From positions 30,733,501 through 30,797,500 of the forward strand of contig NC_086183.1 of the NCBI RefSeq assembly GCF_023053635.1: DNA of 64,000 nucleotides, read 5' to 3'. Both the position numbers and the translations under genes were made by a program. The stretch is from Elgaria multicarinata webbii (taxonomy: Eukaryota; Chordata; Lepidosauria; Squamata; Anguidae). Below, one piece after another: positions 12,674 to 21,099 of the stretch. The notes beneath the pieces are model-generated. The model did no database searches. It saw only the letters and a list, made by a program, of their open reading frames with translations, and was not told the origin of the DNA. Numbering within the stretch: position 1 is the stretch's first letter; every line of letters begins with the position of its first letter.

Positions 12674-15600
12674 AAAAACTCTTTTCTTTCTCTTTACTTT
12701 CAAGGCCATTTATGTGCCACAACAACTAACACAAGTATGTGTTGACATACTGAGTAGTATCAATTGTAATGGGCTTGTAACTTCGTGGACCGCTTTGCTA
12801 GAGCTGATGCCACTTCCCAAAAGTATACGCTGTTTGCTACATTGTCTGGTTTCTTAGGAATTTGGCATAATTTCTCACTCCATTTTCAGGAAGATATCAG
12901 ATGACATTGCTGCTAAACAACTTCATACCAGTGTTTTCTGTACATTCTCACATGTATTTTTTTTTTAGACCTAGTGGGGGTTTTCTCACGTAAAAAGCAA
13001 GTGCACCACCAGCCTGTCCCACTGTTTTCAGGCGTGCTGTTCTTGAATTAGTAGCTTCCATCTATACTTTTTCTTTTAAAGCTGCTGGTGCATGCAGCTT
13101 TAAATCCATGGTGTGACCACACTTAGAATACTGTGTACAGTTCTGGTCACCACACCTAAAAAAGGACATTATAGAGCTGGGAAAACGGCAGAAAAGGGCA
13201 GCTAAAAAGATTAGGGGGCTGGAGCATCTCCCCTACGACGGAAGGTTACATCAACTGAGATTGTTTAGCTTGGAAAAAAAGAGACTAAGGGGAGACATGA
13301 TAGAGGTGGACAAAATGATGCAAGGTGTAGAGAATGTGGAGAGGGAGACATTTTTCTCCCTCTCTCAAAATACTAGAACCAGGGGTCATCCCATGAAGCT
13401 GATGGGTAGGAGATCCAGGACAAAAAAAAAGGAAGGACTTCTTCACACAGCGCAGAGTTAATTTATGGAACTCACTACCACAAGTTGTAGCGATGGCCAC
13501 CAATCTGGATGGCTGTAAAAGGGGGTTGGATAAATTCTTGGAGACAAAGGTTATCAATGGCTACTAACCCTGATAGTTGTGCGCTATCTCCCGTATTCGA
13601 GGCAGTAAGCCTGTGTGCACCAGTTGCTGGGGAACATGGGTGGGAGGGTTCTTTTGCACCATGTCCTGCTTGTTCATCCCTGGCCGATGGCTGGTTGGCC
13701 ACTGTGTGAACAGAGTGCTGGACTGGATGGACCCTGGGTCTGATCCAGCATCAGGGCTCTTATGCTTTTGTAATAAGCTACTTCCTATCCTCTTGCATAG
13801 CCAGCTTCTCTAAATTGGCCCTTTCCTGAGTACTTGGCGATTTCCTGAGTATGTAATGACAGATTTCTTCCTCACAGGCAGAATAGTGCATTATTTCTTT
13901 TCACTATGATTTTTAAATTTGAATTTGAATTTAATTTCTTCGTTATCAGAACAGCAAACTTGCACTCATAAAAAATAAAACACAATGGCAAAGAGGCGTG
14001 AGACCTTCATTGTGTAAAAATTAGAGAAAGGTCTTGGCTTGGAGGAGGGGATCACCAGGTAATATAGCACCACGTTAAGTGTGATGTGTCATCGCCAGTT
14101 TAATTCCGCTTTGAAACGGTGGTGGGAAAGCCACGCCACACCACAGCAGCGCTAAAGGGTGCTTGTATGGAATCAGCCACTGCGTCCTGACCAATGTGAC
14201 AGTGTTGAGGAAAACAGTCTTGGAGGCGACGACCTTTTCTTTTTTTAAAAAGTCAAAGGAGCACTGAAGCTGAGAGAGGGTTACGACACCTGAGCACATG
14301 TTTGCTCCAGCCAATGCTGGAGGCAGAGCTTTCAAAAAATGTGTTAGCAAGAGGAGGAAGACTGCAAGGGACCATCCCTCTAAATTACGGCTCACCCACA
14401 GACCAGGGGGGGATCTACACTACTGCTTTAAAGCGCTTTATAACAGTTTTGACAACTGTTGAGGCCCAGGACACACTGCATATACAGGTTTCAAAACGTT
14501 TTCAAAGCGCTTTAAAAGCAGTAGCGTAGATCCCCCCCCCCAGACGTCTGGATGGCAGTCCTCGTTCTGACCCCTGCTGGCCAACACACACTACGAGGGG
14601 GGAACAAGCTATTCTCACCTAGGAGAGTCAGCGACAGAAGGTCCGAACAGCATGCCCCCTTCTGCTAATACTGCTAATTCACCAACAGCATAAGAACATC
14701 AGAAGTGCCCTGACGCTGGATCAGACCAAGGGTCCATCCAGTCCAGCACTCTGTTCACACAGTGGCCAACCAGCCATCGGCCAGGGATGAACAAGCAGGA
14801 CAACACCCTCTCACCCATGTTCCCCAGCAACTGGTGCACACAGGTTTACTGCCCCGAATACTGGAGATAGCACACAACCCTCAGGGCTAGTAGCCCTGGA
14901 TAGCCTTCGCCTCCAGGAATTTATCCAACCCCCTTTTACAGCCATCCAAATTGCTGGCCATCACTATATCTTGTGGTAGTATGTCCCATAATTTAACTCT
15001 GCGCTGTGTGAAGAAGGACTTCCTTTTATTTGTCCTGGATCTCCCACCCATCAGCTTCATAGGATGACCCCGGGTTCTAGTATTTTGAGAGAGGGAGAGA
15101 AATGTCTCCCTGTCCACATGCCTTTCTCTGTTGTGGCACCCTGGCTGTGGAATGCCCTCCCCTTGGAGGCCCGACTGGCACCAGCGCTGTCTTTATTTCA
15201 GCGCCAAGTGAAGACATGTTTTTTGAACAAAGCCTTTGAGGGCTAAATTCGCCAAGCTTGCACATGGTTTTGATTGGTTTTAACTTTTTTGAAACTCTGT
15301 ACTGGTTTTAGCTTGATTAACGGTTCAATTTGTTTTTAGCTGTGTATATTTATGGTTTTATATTGTTTGTATGCTTTTATCTGTACACTGCCCTGAGATC
15401 CTAGTAATATAGAGAGGGATACAGATGTTTTAATAAATAAGTATCTGCGGGCAGCGCGGAAGTTCTCTGATAAAGGTTGAGCAGGAGAACATGCTGGTGG
15501 GTTGTGCCAAACTGGGCCAGGTGGGTCTGTCTGCCACTCAGGCCATTAATGACACCCCAGATCTGCTGCCCGAGGCTGTTACACTGTTAGCTTTATCACA

Positions 15601-18600
15601 CCAGCGTAATACTGTGCAATCACTGCAAATTGCGTGCAAAGGACTCGTGAAGTTTTCCAGTTTATAATCTGCTTTGACTGTGAAGCACTCCCATGCATCC
15701 GGCTTGAATTGTGCTATAAAGCCAAAAGACCCGACCTATTCTGGAACTACTTTTGGAGCGGATCATTTGTTGTTTTCCGAGCGGCCACTGGGGGGCGCAG
15801 GAGCAGGATTTGATATGTTTAAAGTACAAATTAAACAAATGCTTACGTCTGCGTAAGTTTTAAAGATAACAATATCAGAATTGGCACAGTAATAGATATG
15901 AAGGAGAGCTTTAAGCATACCAAATTTGAATCGAATTGGGTCATCCGTTGATTTTTTATGATTTTTTTTTTTTTACATTTCCCTGCTTAAACCCTTTTCC
16001 TGGTATGCAAAGGATCTTAGGAGCGCTGCTGCCCAGGGTGTGATTTAGCTAGCAACAACAACAACGACAGCTAAACACTGTAGGAGATAATTCGAGAGAA
16101 ACAGGTCCGTGGGATGAAGCTATGTGTAACAGGAGCTGCAAAGTGCCTAAAGAAGAAGCACCTCTTGAATGAGGTCTTTCCCAGCGGGCGTCCTGCTGCC
16201 TCTCAGGATGACATACTGATGCAGCCCAACAGTCACAAGGTACCTGTAAACCTGTACGGGGCACCCGTCATTTCAATCTGCAACTGCTCTTGCTTCTGAC
16301 GTACAGGGTGGACGGGTTCTTCAAAAAGGACCGTCACAATCGGTCTCAAGCCACTGTAGTGAGCTCTCCGAATAGACAGTTCTGAGTCCTGGAAGGGAAA
16401 GTCAGTCGGTCTCACAAAAGGTGGCGAGCCCTCCTGGCAAAATGTCCCTGCAGCACTTGTCTGCGCTGGCATCTCATTGCAGACAGAGGTCTGTTCCGTA
16501 TGATACTCCTGTGCCATCTTACCAGTGAACAAGTCACAGCTGAAACCCCATTTCTGTTTGCATGGCAGAAACGACGTTGCTGGAGCGGCAGAGGAGCGTC
16601 AAGAAGTGCCCCTGAAACTAGAATCCGTCTCCCACTAACGACCTGGCAGGGCCCTCCTAAAATATGCCGCTCTTGCCTTACCTGGGTTTTGCAGGTCAGA
16701 TTAATTTTCAGGTAATACGGAAATCCCAGGTAACGCTGTAAAAGAAAAAAAAGACAGTTAAGAGCTTTTCCCGCTTTGAGGACATTGCATGTGGTCATCA
16801 CAACTCTTGTAAGATCATACAAATACGTGGTTGGCTTGACTTCCACAGACACCATGCCTTATCCCGGGATTGTCCCAGGATCATCCCTGTGCAATGACGC
16901 ACAGGGATCCCGGGGGCAGGGAGGGAAGTTCCCTCCATTTCCCCGGGATAACCAGGACGGCTTTTAGCCCAATTTTTCTCATGGTCTCGGGATCGTCCTG
17001 AGACTGCGGGAGGCGTGGGCGGCCATCCCAGTTTCATCCCGGCTCCTCGCAAGTAAATGTGAGGAGCCAGGAACAGGGCACGGAGCTCTTCAGGAGCTCC
17101 GGGCCCATCAGGGGTGGGGTGGGGGGAGCAGGTGTTTTCTCCACCACCATCTTTGGCGGAGGAGTGCGCTCCTCTCCTGGTTTTTAAAAAAAATGGCAGC
17201 CGCGACGTCCTTCTAGGACATCGTGCGACCGTCTGGACAACCAGGGAGTATCGTGGAAGCCGGTAAGTCCGTGATCCTCCCCCTATACCCTTGTGGTGTA
17301 GACATGCCCAGAGTAAACAATGAAAGCTTTGATAAACCCATTTCAGTCTAGGTTCAGGCCTGGATTTGGGACTGAATCGGCCTTGGTCGCCGGATAGATT
17401 CACCTCGCACCTATGGTATATTCTTTTCGACGCCAGGTGACAACCTTTTTATTTTCCCCAATATTTTATTTATTATTTATTTGTTTATTAAATTTATATA
17501 CCGCCCCATAGCCGAAGCTCTCTGGGCGGTTTACAAAAGTTAAACAGTTTATCAGTTTAAACAACAGTTTAACAATTTAAACAAAAGTTTAACAGTTTAT
17601 CATCTTAATCTTTTAACTTTGCTGTTTGAAATCTGTATTTTAAATCTGCATAAATCTCTGCATTGCTGCTCAGTTTTATCCTGGTTGTGTTTTTATACTG
17701 TTATTTGTTTTATACTTTGAATTGTACTTCATGGTTTTAATTTTTGTGAACCGCCCAGACAGCTTCAGCTATTGGGCTGAATAGAAATGCAATAAATAAA
17801 TAAATAAATAAATCAGCCAGCTACGGCTAGTTCGTCATTCTTGCATGGAGACAGCTTGGCCACGGTGATTCAGGCACTAATGACTCTCGAAGTTGGATAA
17901 CTGTAAGGTACTTTACATGGGGCTGCCCCTTAAGACTGGTCCGGAAGCTGCAGCTAGCACAGAATGCTTTGGCCAGGATGCTGAGTGGGGTGACCTAAGG
18001 GCAGAATATTATACTTGTGCTGACGAATCTGCACTGCCTGCCTGAATTGCTTCCAAGCCAGATTTAAGGTTCTGTTGTTAGTATATAAGAACTTGGGACC
18101 TGGGTCCTTGCTGTTCAGCCTTCTCCCTTACAGATCCTTGAGGTCATCTGGTGGGGCCTCCCTGACAGTGCCACATATGCCTGAGGTTTGCTCCACAATC
18201 GTTCAGAGCAGGGCATTTAATGGCATGGTGGCACCCACTGGGTAGAACCATCTTCCTCCTGACATAAGATATGTGCCAAGCCTTTTTATTTTTAGGCGAA
18301 TGCCTAAAACCCATCTGTGCAAGACCTCCCTGTATACAGTAGCCTTCCATTTTATGTAGATACGGTGTATTTAATGTATTGTCTTTCCTTTTTATGCTTT
18401 TGCTTTTATGTACACTGCTCTGAAATCTTTAGATGTAAGAGGTTTGTAAATGCCCGCAAATAAGTAAGTAAATGAATTGATGAACTAGTTAAGCCAACTG
18501 CAGCCTGGAATACAATAGCTCATTAAAAAATAAAATAAACAAGTATGGGAACGACCGGGATTGGAAATAAAATGAGAATTTCCAGATATGTGCACTGCTG

Positions 18601-18986
18601 CCCCCTTGTGGTGAGCAGCTTACAGTTGCAGTCTGAGCAGTTTCTACCACTATGAATGACATCCGAAGACATCCTGAGTGACTACACCAATCTACGCAGC
18701 CCATTTGAAGACTAGCCTCTTCCCGCAGGCCTACCCAGACAATGTAAAATCAAGAGTTTTTTAAGATGTGTTGATTCCTTTTCTTCTGTTGCCCCTGGAT
18801 TATGGAACGGCCTGCCGGAGGAGATTCGTAATATTAACTCCCTCTGTGATTTTAAGGCAGCTTTGAAGACTAGCCTTTTCCAGCACTTCTACCCAGATTA
18901 ATGTAAAATAAAGAATTTTAAAGATGTGTTGATTCCTGCACTAATGTTGCTCCCCACCTCAATCCAAAGGAAGAGGTGGGTAAGAA

Positions 18987-19040
<54 letters not shown>

Positions 19041-19914
19041 GGCTCCCTCACTGGAAAAGCTATAAAAGCTTCCAGGCTACCCTCAGCCCTTTAGCCTTGT
19101 CTGCTGGCCTGTTTTTTGAGCATGGCTGATTCACATCAGCTAGGGTGACCCTAGGAAAAGGAGGACAGGGCTCCTGTATCTTTAACAGTTGTATTGAAAA
19201 GGGAAGTTCAGCAGGTGTCATTTGTAGATATGGGGAACCTGGTGAAATTCTCTCTTCATCACAACAGTTAAAGCTGCAGGTGCCCTGCCCTCTTTTAAAT
19301 CTGCAGTATAGCTCCTGCAGCTTTAACTGTTGTGATGAAGAAGGAATTTCCCCAGGTTCTCCATATATACAAATGACACCTGCTGAAATTCCCTTTTCTA
19401 TGCAACTGTTAAAGATACAGCAGCCCTGTCCTCCTTTTCATATGGTCACCCTACATCAGCCCAAGCCTAGTTCACAGGCACACCACCAGGCCTCTAAGTG
19501 GCCTACAGCTGAGCTTCACCACAGTTCCAGTTCATGCCCCTTTTGTGCAAGGAAACAAAGGACTTTTGCCTTTCAAAAATCTCACGGAAGATTCTGCTGC
19601 CCCTTACGCCTGGAACGCTCTTCCAGAACATTTGAGAACTACAAGTTCAATCGCAGCTTTTAAAGCTCAACTAAAAACTTTTCTTTTTCCTAAAGCTTTT
19701 AAAACTTGATGTTGTGCGGACTTTCTACTGTTAGTTTTACCCTACCCTGTGCCTGCTTACCCTACCCTGTGCCTGTTTGCATTCTCTTCCCCTCCTTATT
19801 GTTTTACTATGATTTTATTAGATTGTAAGCCTATGCAGCAGGGTCTTGCTATTTACTGTTTTACTCTGTACAGCATCATGTACATTGATGGTGCTATATA
19901 AATAAATAAATAAT

Positions 19915-19961
<47 letters not shown>

Positions 19962-20124
19962 GTGGCACTCACGGCATCTTTGTCATTGGGGTCTGTGGCC
20001 GAATCCACCAGCTGCTTGAAGACCTCAGTCACACTGCGAATTTCATACTGCTCGAAGTACATATAATGTGGACCCCCGAGGTTGTCAAAGCTGTTGACCA
20101 CAGCTACCCATGTGCAATCTGTTG
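1703..20124 (-). CDS. CATSPERG: CATSPERG (CatSper channel auxiliary subunit gamma), 5' third of the gene
   Basis: CATSPERG is a single-pass sperm-flagellum membrane protein with a large extracellular region. It belongs to the CatSper calcium channel complex needed for hyperactivated motility. Ten coding exons on the minus strand (1170 nt, about 390 codons) read in order with compatible phases. The peptides match the N-terminal part of the family: a segment before GFPYYLKIN, then [57 protein letters not shown] and CTIEWVLF. The mammalian protein is about 1,160 residues, so roughly the C-terminal two thirds, including the membrane segment, lie past the left edge. A separate signal-peptide exon was not found with certainty. 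No frameshift or stop interrupts the visible exons, so the gene looks functional. Introns are filled with CR1, L2 and hAT repeats. Identification rests on remembered family sequence; exon edges come from AG/GT signals and phase. Confidence 0.93.
2188..2660. mobile_element. Probable non-autonomous DNA transposon remnant
   Basis: It starts GGGCTTCGTCCACACGGGCG. The first 110 bp contain an internal inverted repeat: TGCCCCTGGATTG pairs with CAATCCAGGGGCA across the stretch around 2205-2285. The right end near CCATGTAGACGC is uncertain. Confidence 0.4.
2832..2897 (-). CDS. CATSPERG: CATSPERG exon 10
   Basis: 66 nt. The acceptor is TTTACAG and the donor GAGAA|GTAGGT. It encodes [20 protein letters not shown] then MR, corresponding to the weakly conserved DGQVSFEML...VCEQIG segment. 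The phase fits both neighbours (1 and 1). DNA-transposon sequence lies on both sides. Confidence 0.8.
2949..3445. mobile_element. Non-autonomous DNA transposon, GGCC..AGCTAGAC termini
   Basis: The left end GGCCTCAGCTAGACC and right end CGTCTAGCTATGGCC form imperfect terminal inverted repeats. The interior has the GATCCCCGGGAT-type motifs seen in the copies at 7602, 10614 and 16849. The left end lies 52 nt from the acceptor side of CATSPERG exon 10. Confidence 0.6.
3513..3985 (-). repeat. L2-clade LINE 3' end
   Basis: On the minus strand it encodes the C-terminal tail of an L2 reverse-transcriptase polyprotein ([18 protein letters not shown], then [12 protein letters not shown]). An untranslated tail with the GGGCGGT-like hairpin and an AATAAATAAATAA end follows. 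Same family as 27712, 58690 and 62838. Confidence 0.85.
4388..4525 (-). CDS. CATSPERG: CATSPERG exon 9
   Basis: 138 nt. The acceptor is CCTTTAG and the donor AAAG|GTATTT. It encodes [20 protein letters not shown], then [11 protein letters not shown] and GEFFLITVK, aligned with mammalian [25 protein letters not shown]. Confidence 0.92.
4841..4970. mobile_element. 130 bp palindromic hAT MITE, copy 1
   Basis: Two near-identical arms (CAGCCTTCCTCAACCTGGGG ... inverse) meet at CCAGCTGGCTGG. An exact 8 bp duplication TTCTAGAT flanks it (4833-4840 and 4971-4978), the target-site length of hAT transposons. Sister copies: 31892, 35734, 38481, 41627. Confidence 0.85.
5026..5047 (+). repeat. Short telomere-like repeat (TTAGGG-type)
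   Basis: About three units around GGGTTAGGATTAGGGTTAGG. Too short to imply a chromosome fusion point. Confidence 0.5.
5048..5276 (+). promoter_or_regulatory. CpG-rich segment inside a CATSPERG intron
   Basis: Very GC- and CpG-dense sequence with CCGCCG/GGCGG motifs, ending at a donor-like CCAG|GTAGGC. It could be a CpG-island promoter with a non-coding first exon, or the interior of a GC-rich MITE; the palindrome at 5282 adjoins it. No coding evidence. Confidence 0.35.
5282..5351. mobile_element. Small palindromic element with GGATCTACAC ends
   Basis: GGATCTACACGATGAG at the left pairs with GTGTAGATCC at the right. The interior also pairs (GGCGCACTGGAGGCGC...GCGCC). The ends resemble those of the MITEs at 14407 and 53777. 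Confidence 0.45.
5733..5904 (-). CDS. CATSPERG: CATSPERG exon 8
   Basis: 172 nt. The acceptor is TGCTCTAG and the donor TCCG|GTATGT. It encodes [20 protein letters not shown], then [19 protein letters not shown] and [14 protein letters not shown]. This is the most strongly conserved exon in the window; [14 protein letters not shown] is nearly identical to the mammalian protein. A hAT element ends 46 nt upstream of its acceptor. Confidence 0.95.
5950..6585. mobile_element. hAT-type non-autonomous transposon with exact 8 bp target duplication
   Basis: Terminal inverted repeats CAAGGCCGGTGC and GCACCGGCCCTG enclose 636 bp. An exact 8 bp duplication AGCACGGA flanks both sides (5942-5949 and 6586-6593). 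The interior has no transposase frame. It contains an A-rich first half, a CA run (about 6225-6242) and a CT run (about 6323-6350). Confidence 0.85.
6594..7601. other. Intron 7 sequence, no recognised feature
   Basis: CATSPERG intron. An AGAG microsatellite lies at about 7157-7174, and two short direct copies of GATGTGCTTCACA lie around 7313-7350. No exon or complete element was recognised. Confidence 0.4.
7602..7742. mobile_element. 141 bp MITE with GGCC.TTTCTACACCT ends
   Basis: Left end GGCCCTTTCTACACCT and right end AGGTGTAGAAATGGCC are inverted repeats. The interior includes CCCGGGATCC and CGATCCAGGGACGATCC. This is the shortest complete member of the group that includes 2949, 10614 and 16849. 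Confidence 0.7.
7745..8589. other. Intron 7 sequence, no recognised gene
   Basis: A 285-codon minus-strand open frame spans 8095-8952, but it runs through GC-rich, non-conserved-looking sequence without any domain. I treat it as chance. The segment near 8492 (GCGGCCACTGGGGGCGCAGG) recurs almost exactly at 15780, so both places hold fragments of one repeat. Confidence 0.4.
8590..8885 (+). promoter_or_regulatory. CpG-island-like segment with a donor-like end in CATSPERG intron 7
   Basis: Dense CpG and GC boxes. On the plus strand it finishes at CTGAGGAG|GTGAGC (8879/8880), the form of a non-coding first exon. No coding continuation was found. A short AAC repeat follows at 8991-9010. It could be an intronic antisense promoter or an old retrotransposed promoter. 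Confidence 0.35.
9233..9388 (-). CDS. CATSPERG: CATSPERG exon 7
   Basis: 156 nt (52 codons), phase 0 to 0. The acceptor is GTACAG and the donor GAG|GTAAGG. It encodes [20 protein letters not shown], then [19 protein letters not shown] and [12 protein letters not shown], aligned with mammalian SRPLWHTVDQSPVLILGG. A G-rich run follows the donor. Confidence 0.92.
10108..10177 (-). CDS. CATSPERG: CATSPERG exon 6
   Basis: 70 nt. The acceptor is TTCCTAG and the donor AAG|GTGAAA. It encodes [20 protein letters not shown] then GKK, corresponding to the NINGF segment of the mammalian protein. Starts phase 2, ends phase 0. Confidence 0.88.
10500..11570 (+). mobile_element. Nested repeats: CR1 piece, DNA transposon, and an L2 LINE inside it
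   Basis: A CR1 tail (about 10500-10612) is cut by a MITE whose end is GGGGCATGTCTACATGAC (10614). The MITE is in turn interrupted by an L2 3' end (about 10949-11428; encodes [19 protein letters not shown] then [16 protein letters not shown]). The MITE's right part appears to resume at about 11429-11570, judged by its match to 17190-17300 (GACGTCCTTCT-type motifs). The L2 is therefore younger than the MITE, and the MITE younger than the CR1. Confidence 0.6.
12020..12283 (+). repeat. CR1-group LINE 3' end
   Basis: Matches the family at 45826 in opposite orientation: GGAGGAGAAGGCTATCCATG through GGACCCTTGGTCTGATCC, ending TTCTTATGTTCTTATG. Confidence 0.8.
12398..12511 (-). CDS. CATSPERG: CATSPERG exon 5
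   Basis: 114 nt. The acceptor is TGTGACAG and the donor AGAG|GTGAGG. It encodes [20 protein letters not shown] followed by [18 protein letters not shown], matching the family stretch with WYTPMP and NGSVV. Starts and ends in phase 2. Confidence 0.9.
12629..12670 (+). repeat. (GT)n microsatellite
   Basis: An uninterrupted GT run of about 40 bp, in the intron upstream (on the minus strand) of CATSPERG exon 5. Confidence 0.95.
13105..13780 (+). repeat. CR1-group LINE, about 675 bp of the 3' end
   Basis: It reads as the C-terminal part of a CR1 ORF2 ([20 protein letters not shown], then [14 protein letters not shown]..., with breaks) and continues into the 3' end CTTATGCTTTTG. Longest plus-strand copy of this family in the window. 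Confidence 0.85.
14407..14541. mobile_element. 135 bp palindromic MITE (GGGGGATCTACACTACTGC ends)
   Basis: The left arm GGATCTACACTACTGCTTTA is the reverse complement of the right arm up to GTAGATCC. The middle also pairs (AAAGCGCTTT on both sides; CAACTGTTGAGG at the centre). Flanks CACAGACC and CCCAGACG look like a decayed 8 bp duplication. Confidence 0.65.
14691..15117 (-). repeat. CR1-group LINE 3' end
   Basis: Minus-strand copy beginning with CATAAGAACATCAGAAGTGC. It encodes part of the ORF2 C-terminus ([20 protein letters not shown]). Its 5' side meets an L2 tail at about 15118. Confidence 0.85.
15118..15440 (+). repeat. L2-clade LINE 3' end
   Basis: Encodes [20 protein letters not shown] then [13 protein letters not shown], followed by an untranslated tail ending in ATAAATAAG. 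Confidence 0.8.
15441..16251. other. CATSPERG intron 4, mostly unassigned
   Basis: About 15592-15840 looks like an unclassified repeat: it shares GCGGCCACTGGGGGGCGCAGG-type sequence with 8492, and TATCACACC with 5365. T runs occur near 15960. No gene seen. Confidence 0.35.
16252..16388 (-). CDS. CATSPERG: CATSPERG exon 4
   Basis: 137 nt, starting in phase 0 after TTCCAG and ending in phase 2 at the donor CAG|GTTTAC. It encodes [18 protein letters not shown], then [18 protein letters not shown] and GAPY. A second in-line donor (GTACCT) six bases further would change the phase and would not join the next exon. Confidence 0.88.
16682..16735 (-). CDS. CATSPERG: CATSPERG exon 3
   Basis: 54 nt, phase 0 to 0, encoding [18 protein letters not shown]. 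The acceptor is TTTACAG and the donor [20 protein letters not shown] is one of the most conserved stretches of the family ectodomain, and the cysteine is kept. Confidence 0.92.
16849..17312. mobile_element. Non-autonomous DNA transposon, right end GGTGTAGACATGCCC
   Basis: Rich in CCCGGGAT and GGATCC motifs, with a clear right terminal repeat GTGTAGACATGCCC. It is the inverse of the left end of the copy at 10614. The left terminal bases are less clear. Confidence 0.6.
17410..18475 (+). repeat. Two L2 LINE tails, one with a second tail inserted in inverse orientation
   Basis: An L2 3' end at 17410-17815 is interrupted at about 17455-17600 by a minus-strand tail (TTTATTAAATTTATATACCG...). A more diverged L2 3' end follows at 17820-18475 (GGGGCTGCCCCTTAAGACTGG...). 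These lie in CATSPERG intron 2. Confidence 0.7.
18690..19041 (+). repeat. Old L2-like tail and (ATT)n microsatellite
   Basis: 18770-18985 encodes an [10 protein letters not shown]-like tail (CCTGGATTATGGAACGGCC), and 18690-18770 carries a second, partial tail. An ATT run of about 55 bp occupies 18987-19041. Confidence 0.7.
19141..19452. mobile_element. 312 bp palindromic hAT MITE (TAGGGTGACC ends), copy 1
   Basis: It starts TAGGGTGACCCT and ends GGTCACCCT. The two halves pair through ATCTTTAACAGTTGTAT and CATCACAACAGTTAAAGCTG. Exact 8 bp flanks ACATCAGC (19133-19140 and 19453-19460) support hAT transposition. Sisters at 20679 and 34802. Confidence 0.85.
19585..19960 (+). repeat. L2-like LINE tail with an (AAT)n end
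   Basis: Same family as 21200-21745: TACGCCTGGAACGCTCTTCC through TGATGGTGCTATATAAATAA. The AAT/ATA microsatellite at about 19905-19960 stops 12 nt before the splice donor of CATSPERG exon 2. Confidence 0.85.
19973..20124 (-). CDS. CATSPERG: CATSPERG exon 2 (first certain coding exon)
   Basis: 152 nt. The acceptor is CTGTCAG after a pyrimidine tract, and the donor is GCC|GTGAGT. It encodes TDCTWVAVV...[16 protein letters not shown], matching the CTW...LVDSPIDP region of mammalian CATSPERG. The frame stays open upstream through the pyrimidine tract to ATGs at 20206 and 20188, and that reading gives a Leu-rich signal-like peptide (MQRSFVPNLLLLLLHAKG). Transcription starting just upstream could therefore replace a separate exon 1. 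The donor lies about 12 nt from a long ATT/AAT microsatellite. Confidence 0.9.
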
Positions 20125-20495
20125 CTGACAGGTAACCTTTCGCATGGAGGAGGAGAAGGAGCAGGTTGGGCACAAAAGATCGCTGCATCACAGATGTTTG
20201 TTGCAAAGGGACCTGCCCAAAAAAATAAATCTGGAACTCAGATTCTTATTTTAATGACCCCTTTTATGTGTGCGTGTGAGCACACACACACACACACACA
20301 ATTCCCAACTCTCTACTCCCCGTGACCAACATTCGAACCAAAGAGGCGACTTTGCAGAGACGGGCTGGCTCAATACTCAATGATGGTTCAGTGGAATTGG
20401 GAAGCAAATTTAAGTTCCATATGAATTCTGTCCCCTAAGTGTACATCTTTACTATCTCTTATGTTATTGAATGGTTGTCATTGGCCTTCACTTAC

Positions 20496-20597
20496 TGGGA
20501 TCCTGCAGAAGAGGAAACATATCAGGTAATCCTTTGTGTTTGTTGGCTTTTGCCAAAACCTCTAGTGTGAGGTACTGGTTAATTGCTTGAGAGATAT
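20496..20597 (-). CDS. Candidate coding exon of unknown origin in the CATSPERG 5' region
   Basis: On the minus strand a 102 nt stretch lies between AATCCAG and a perfect GTAAGT donor. It reads openly as ISQAINQYLTLEVLAKANKH followed by KGLPDMFPLLQDP. It ends in phase 1, the phase CATSPERG exon 2 needs, 370 bp downstream. The composition looks protein-like (amphipathic helix, few low-complexity residues), but I do not recognise it as CATSPERG or any named family. It may be an upstream exon of CATSPERG, an exon relic of another gene, or chance. Confidence 0.3.
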
Positions 20598-20678
20598 CTG
20601 GATTGTTTCAATACATGAGTGAGCAACTTTTGGCCCTCCAGATGTTTTGGCCTACAACTTCTATCAGCCTTAACCGTT

Positions 20679-20990
20679 TAGGGTGGCCATATGAAAATAA
20701 GGACAGGGCTCCTGTATCTTTAACAGTTGTATTGAAAAGGGAATTTCAGCAGGTGTAATTTGTATATATGGAGAACCTGGTGAAATTTCCTCTCCATCAC
20801 AACAGTTAAAACTGCAGGTGCCCTGCCCTCTTTTAAATCTGCAGTATAGCTCCTGCAGCTTTAACTGTTGTGATGAAGAGGGAATTTCACCAGGTGCGAC
20901 ATGCATACAAATGACACCTGCTGAAATTCTCTTTTATATGCAACTGTTAAAGATACAGGGCCCTGTCCTCATTTTCATATGGTCACCCTA
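20679..20990. mobile_element. 312 bp palindromic hAT MITE (TAGGGTGACC family), copy 2
   Basis: Same two-armed layout as 19141. The flanks share CTTAACC, offset by three bases at the left, so the duplication is present but not exact. A short piece of the 'GGCCCTCCAGATGTTTTGG' MITE precedes it at about 20630-20665. Confidence 0.8.
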
Positions 20991-21099
20991 CTTAACCAGC
21001 ATATTCAATGATTGGGGATGATAGGAATTCTAGGCTGAAACAACTGGAGGCCACAAGTTCCCCACTGATGTTATAATTAAGCAGACAACTGTCCATGGG

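Noticed and set aside
18926-20206. Poly-Tyr open frames
   Set aside because: Translations of ATT/AAT microsatellites; the only coding part is CATSPERG exon 2 at 19973-20124.
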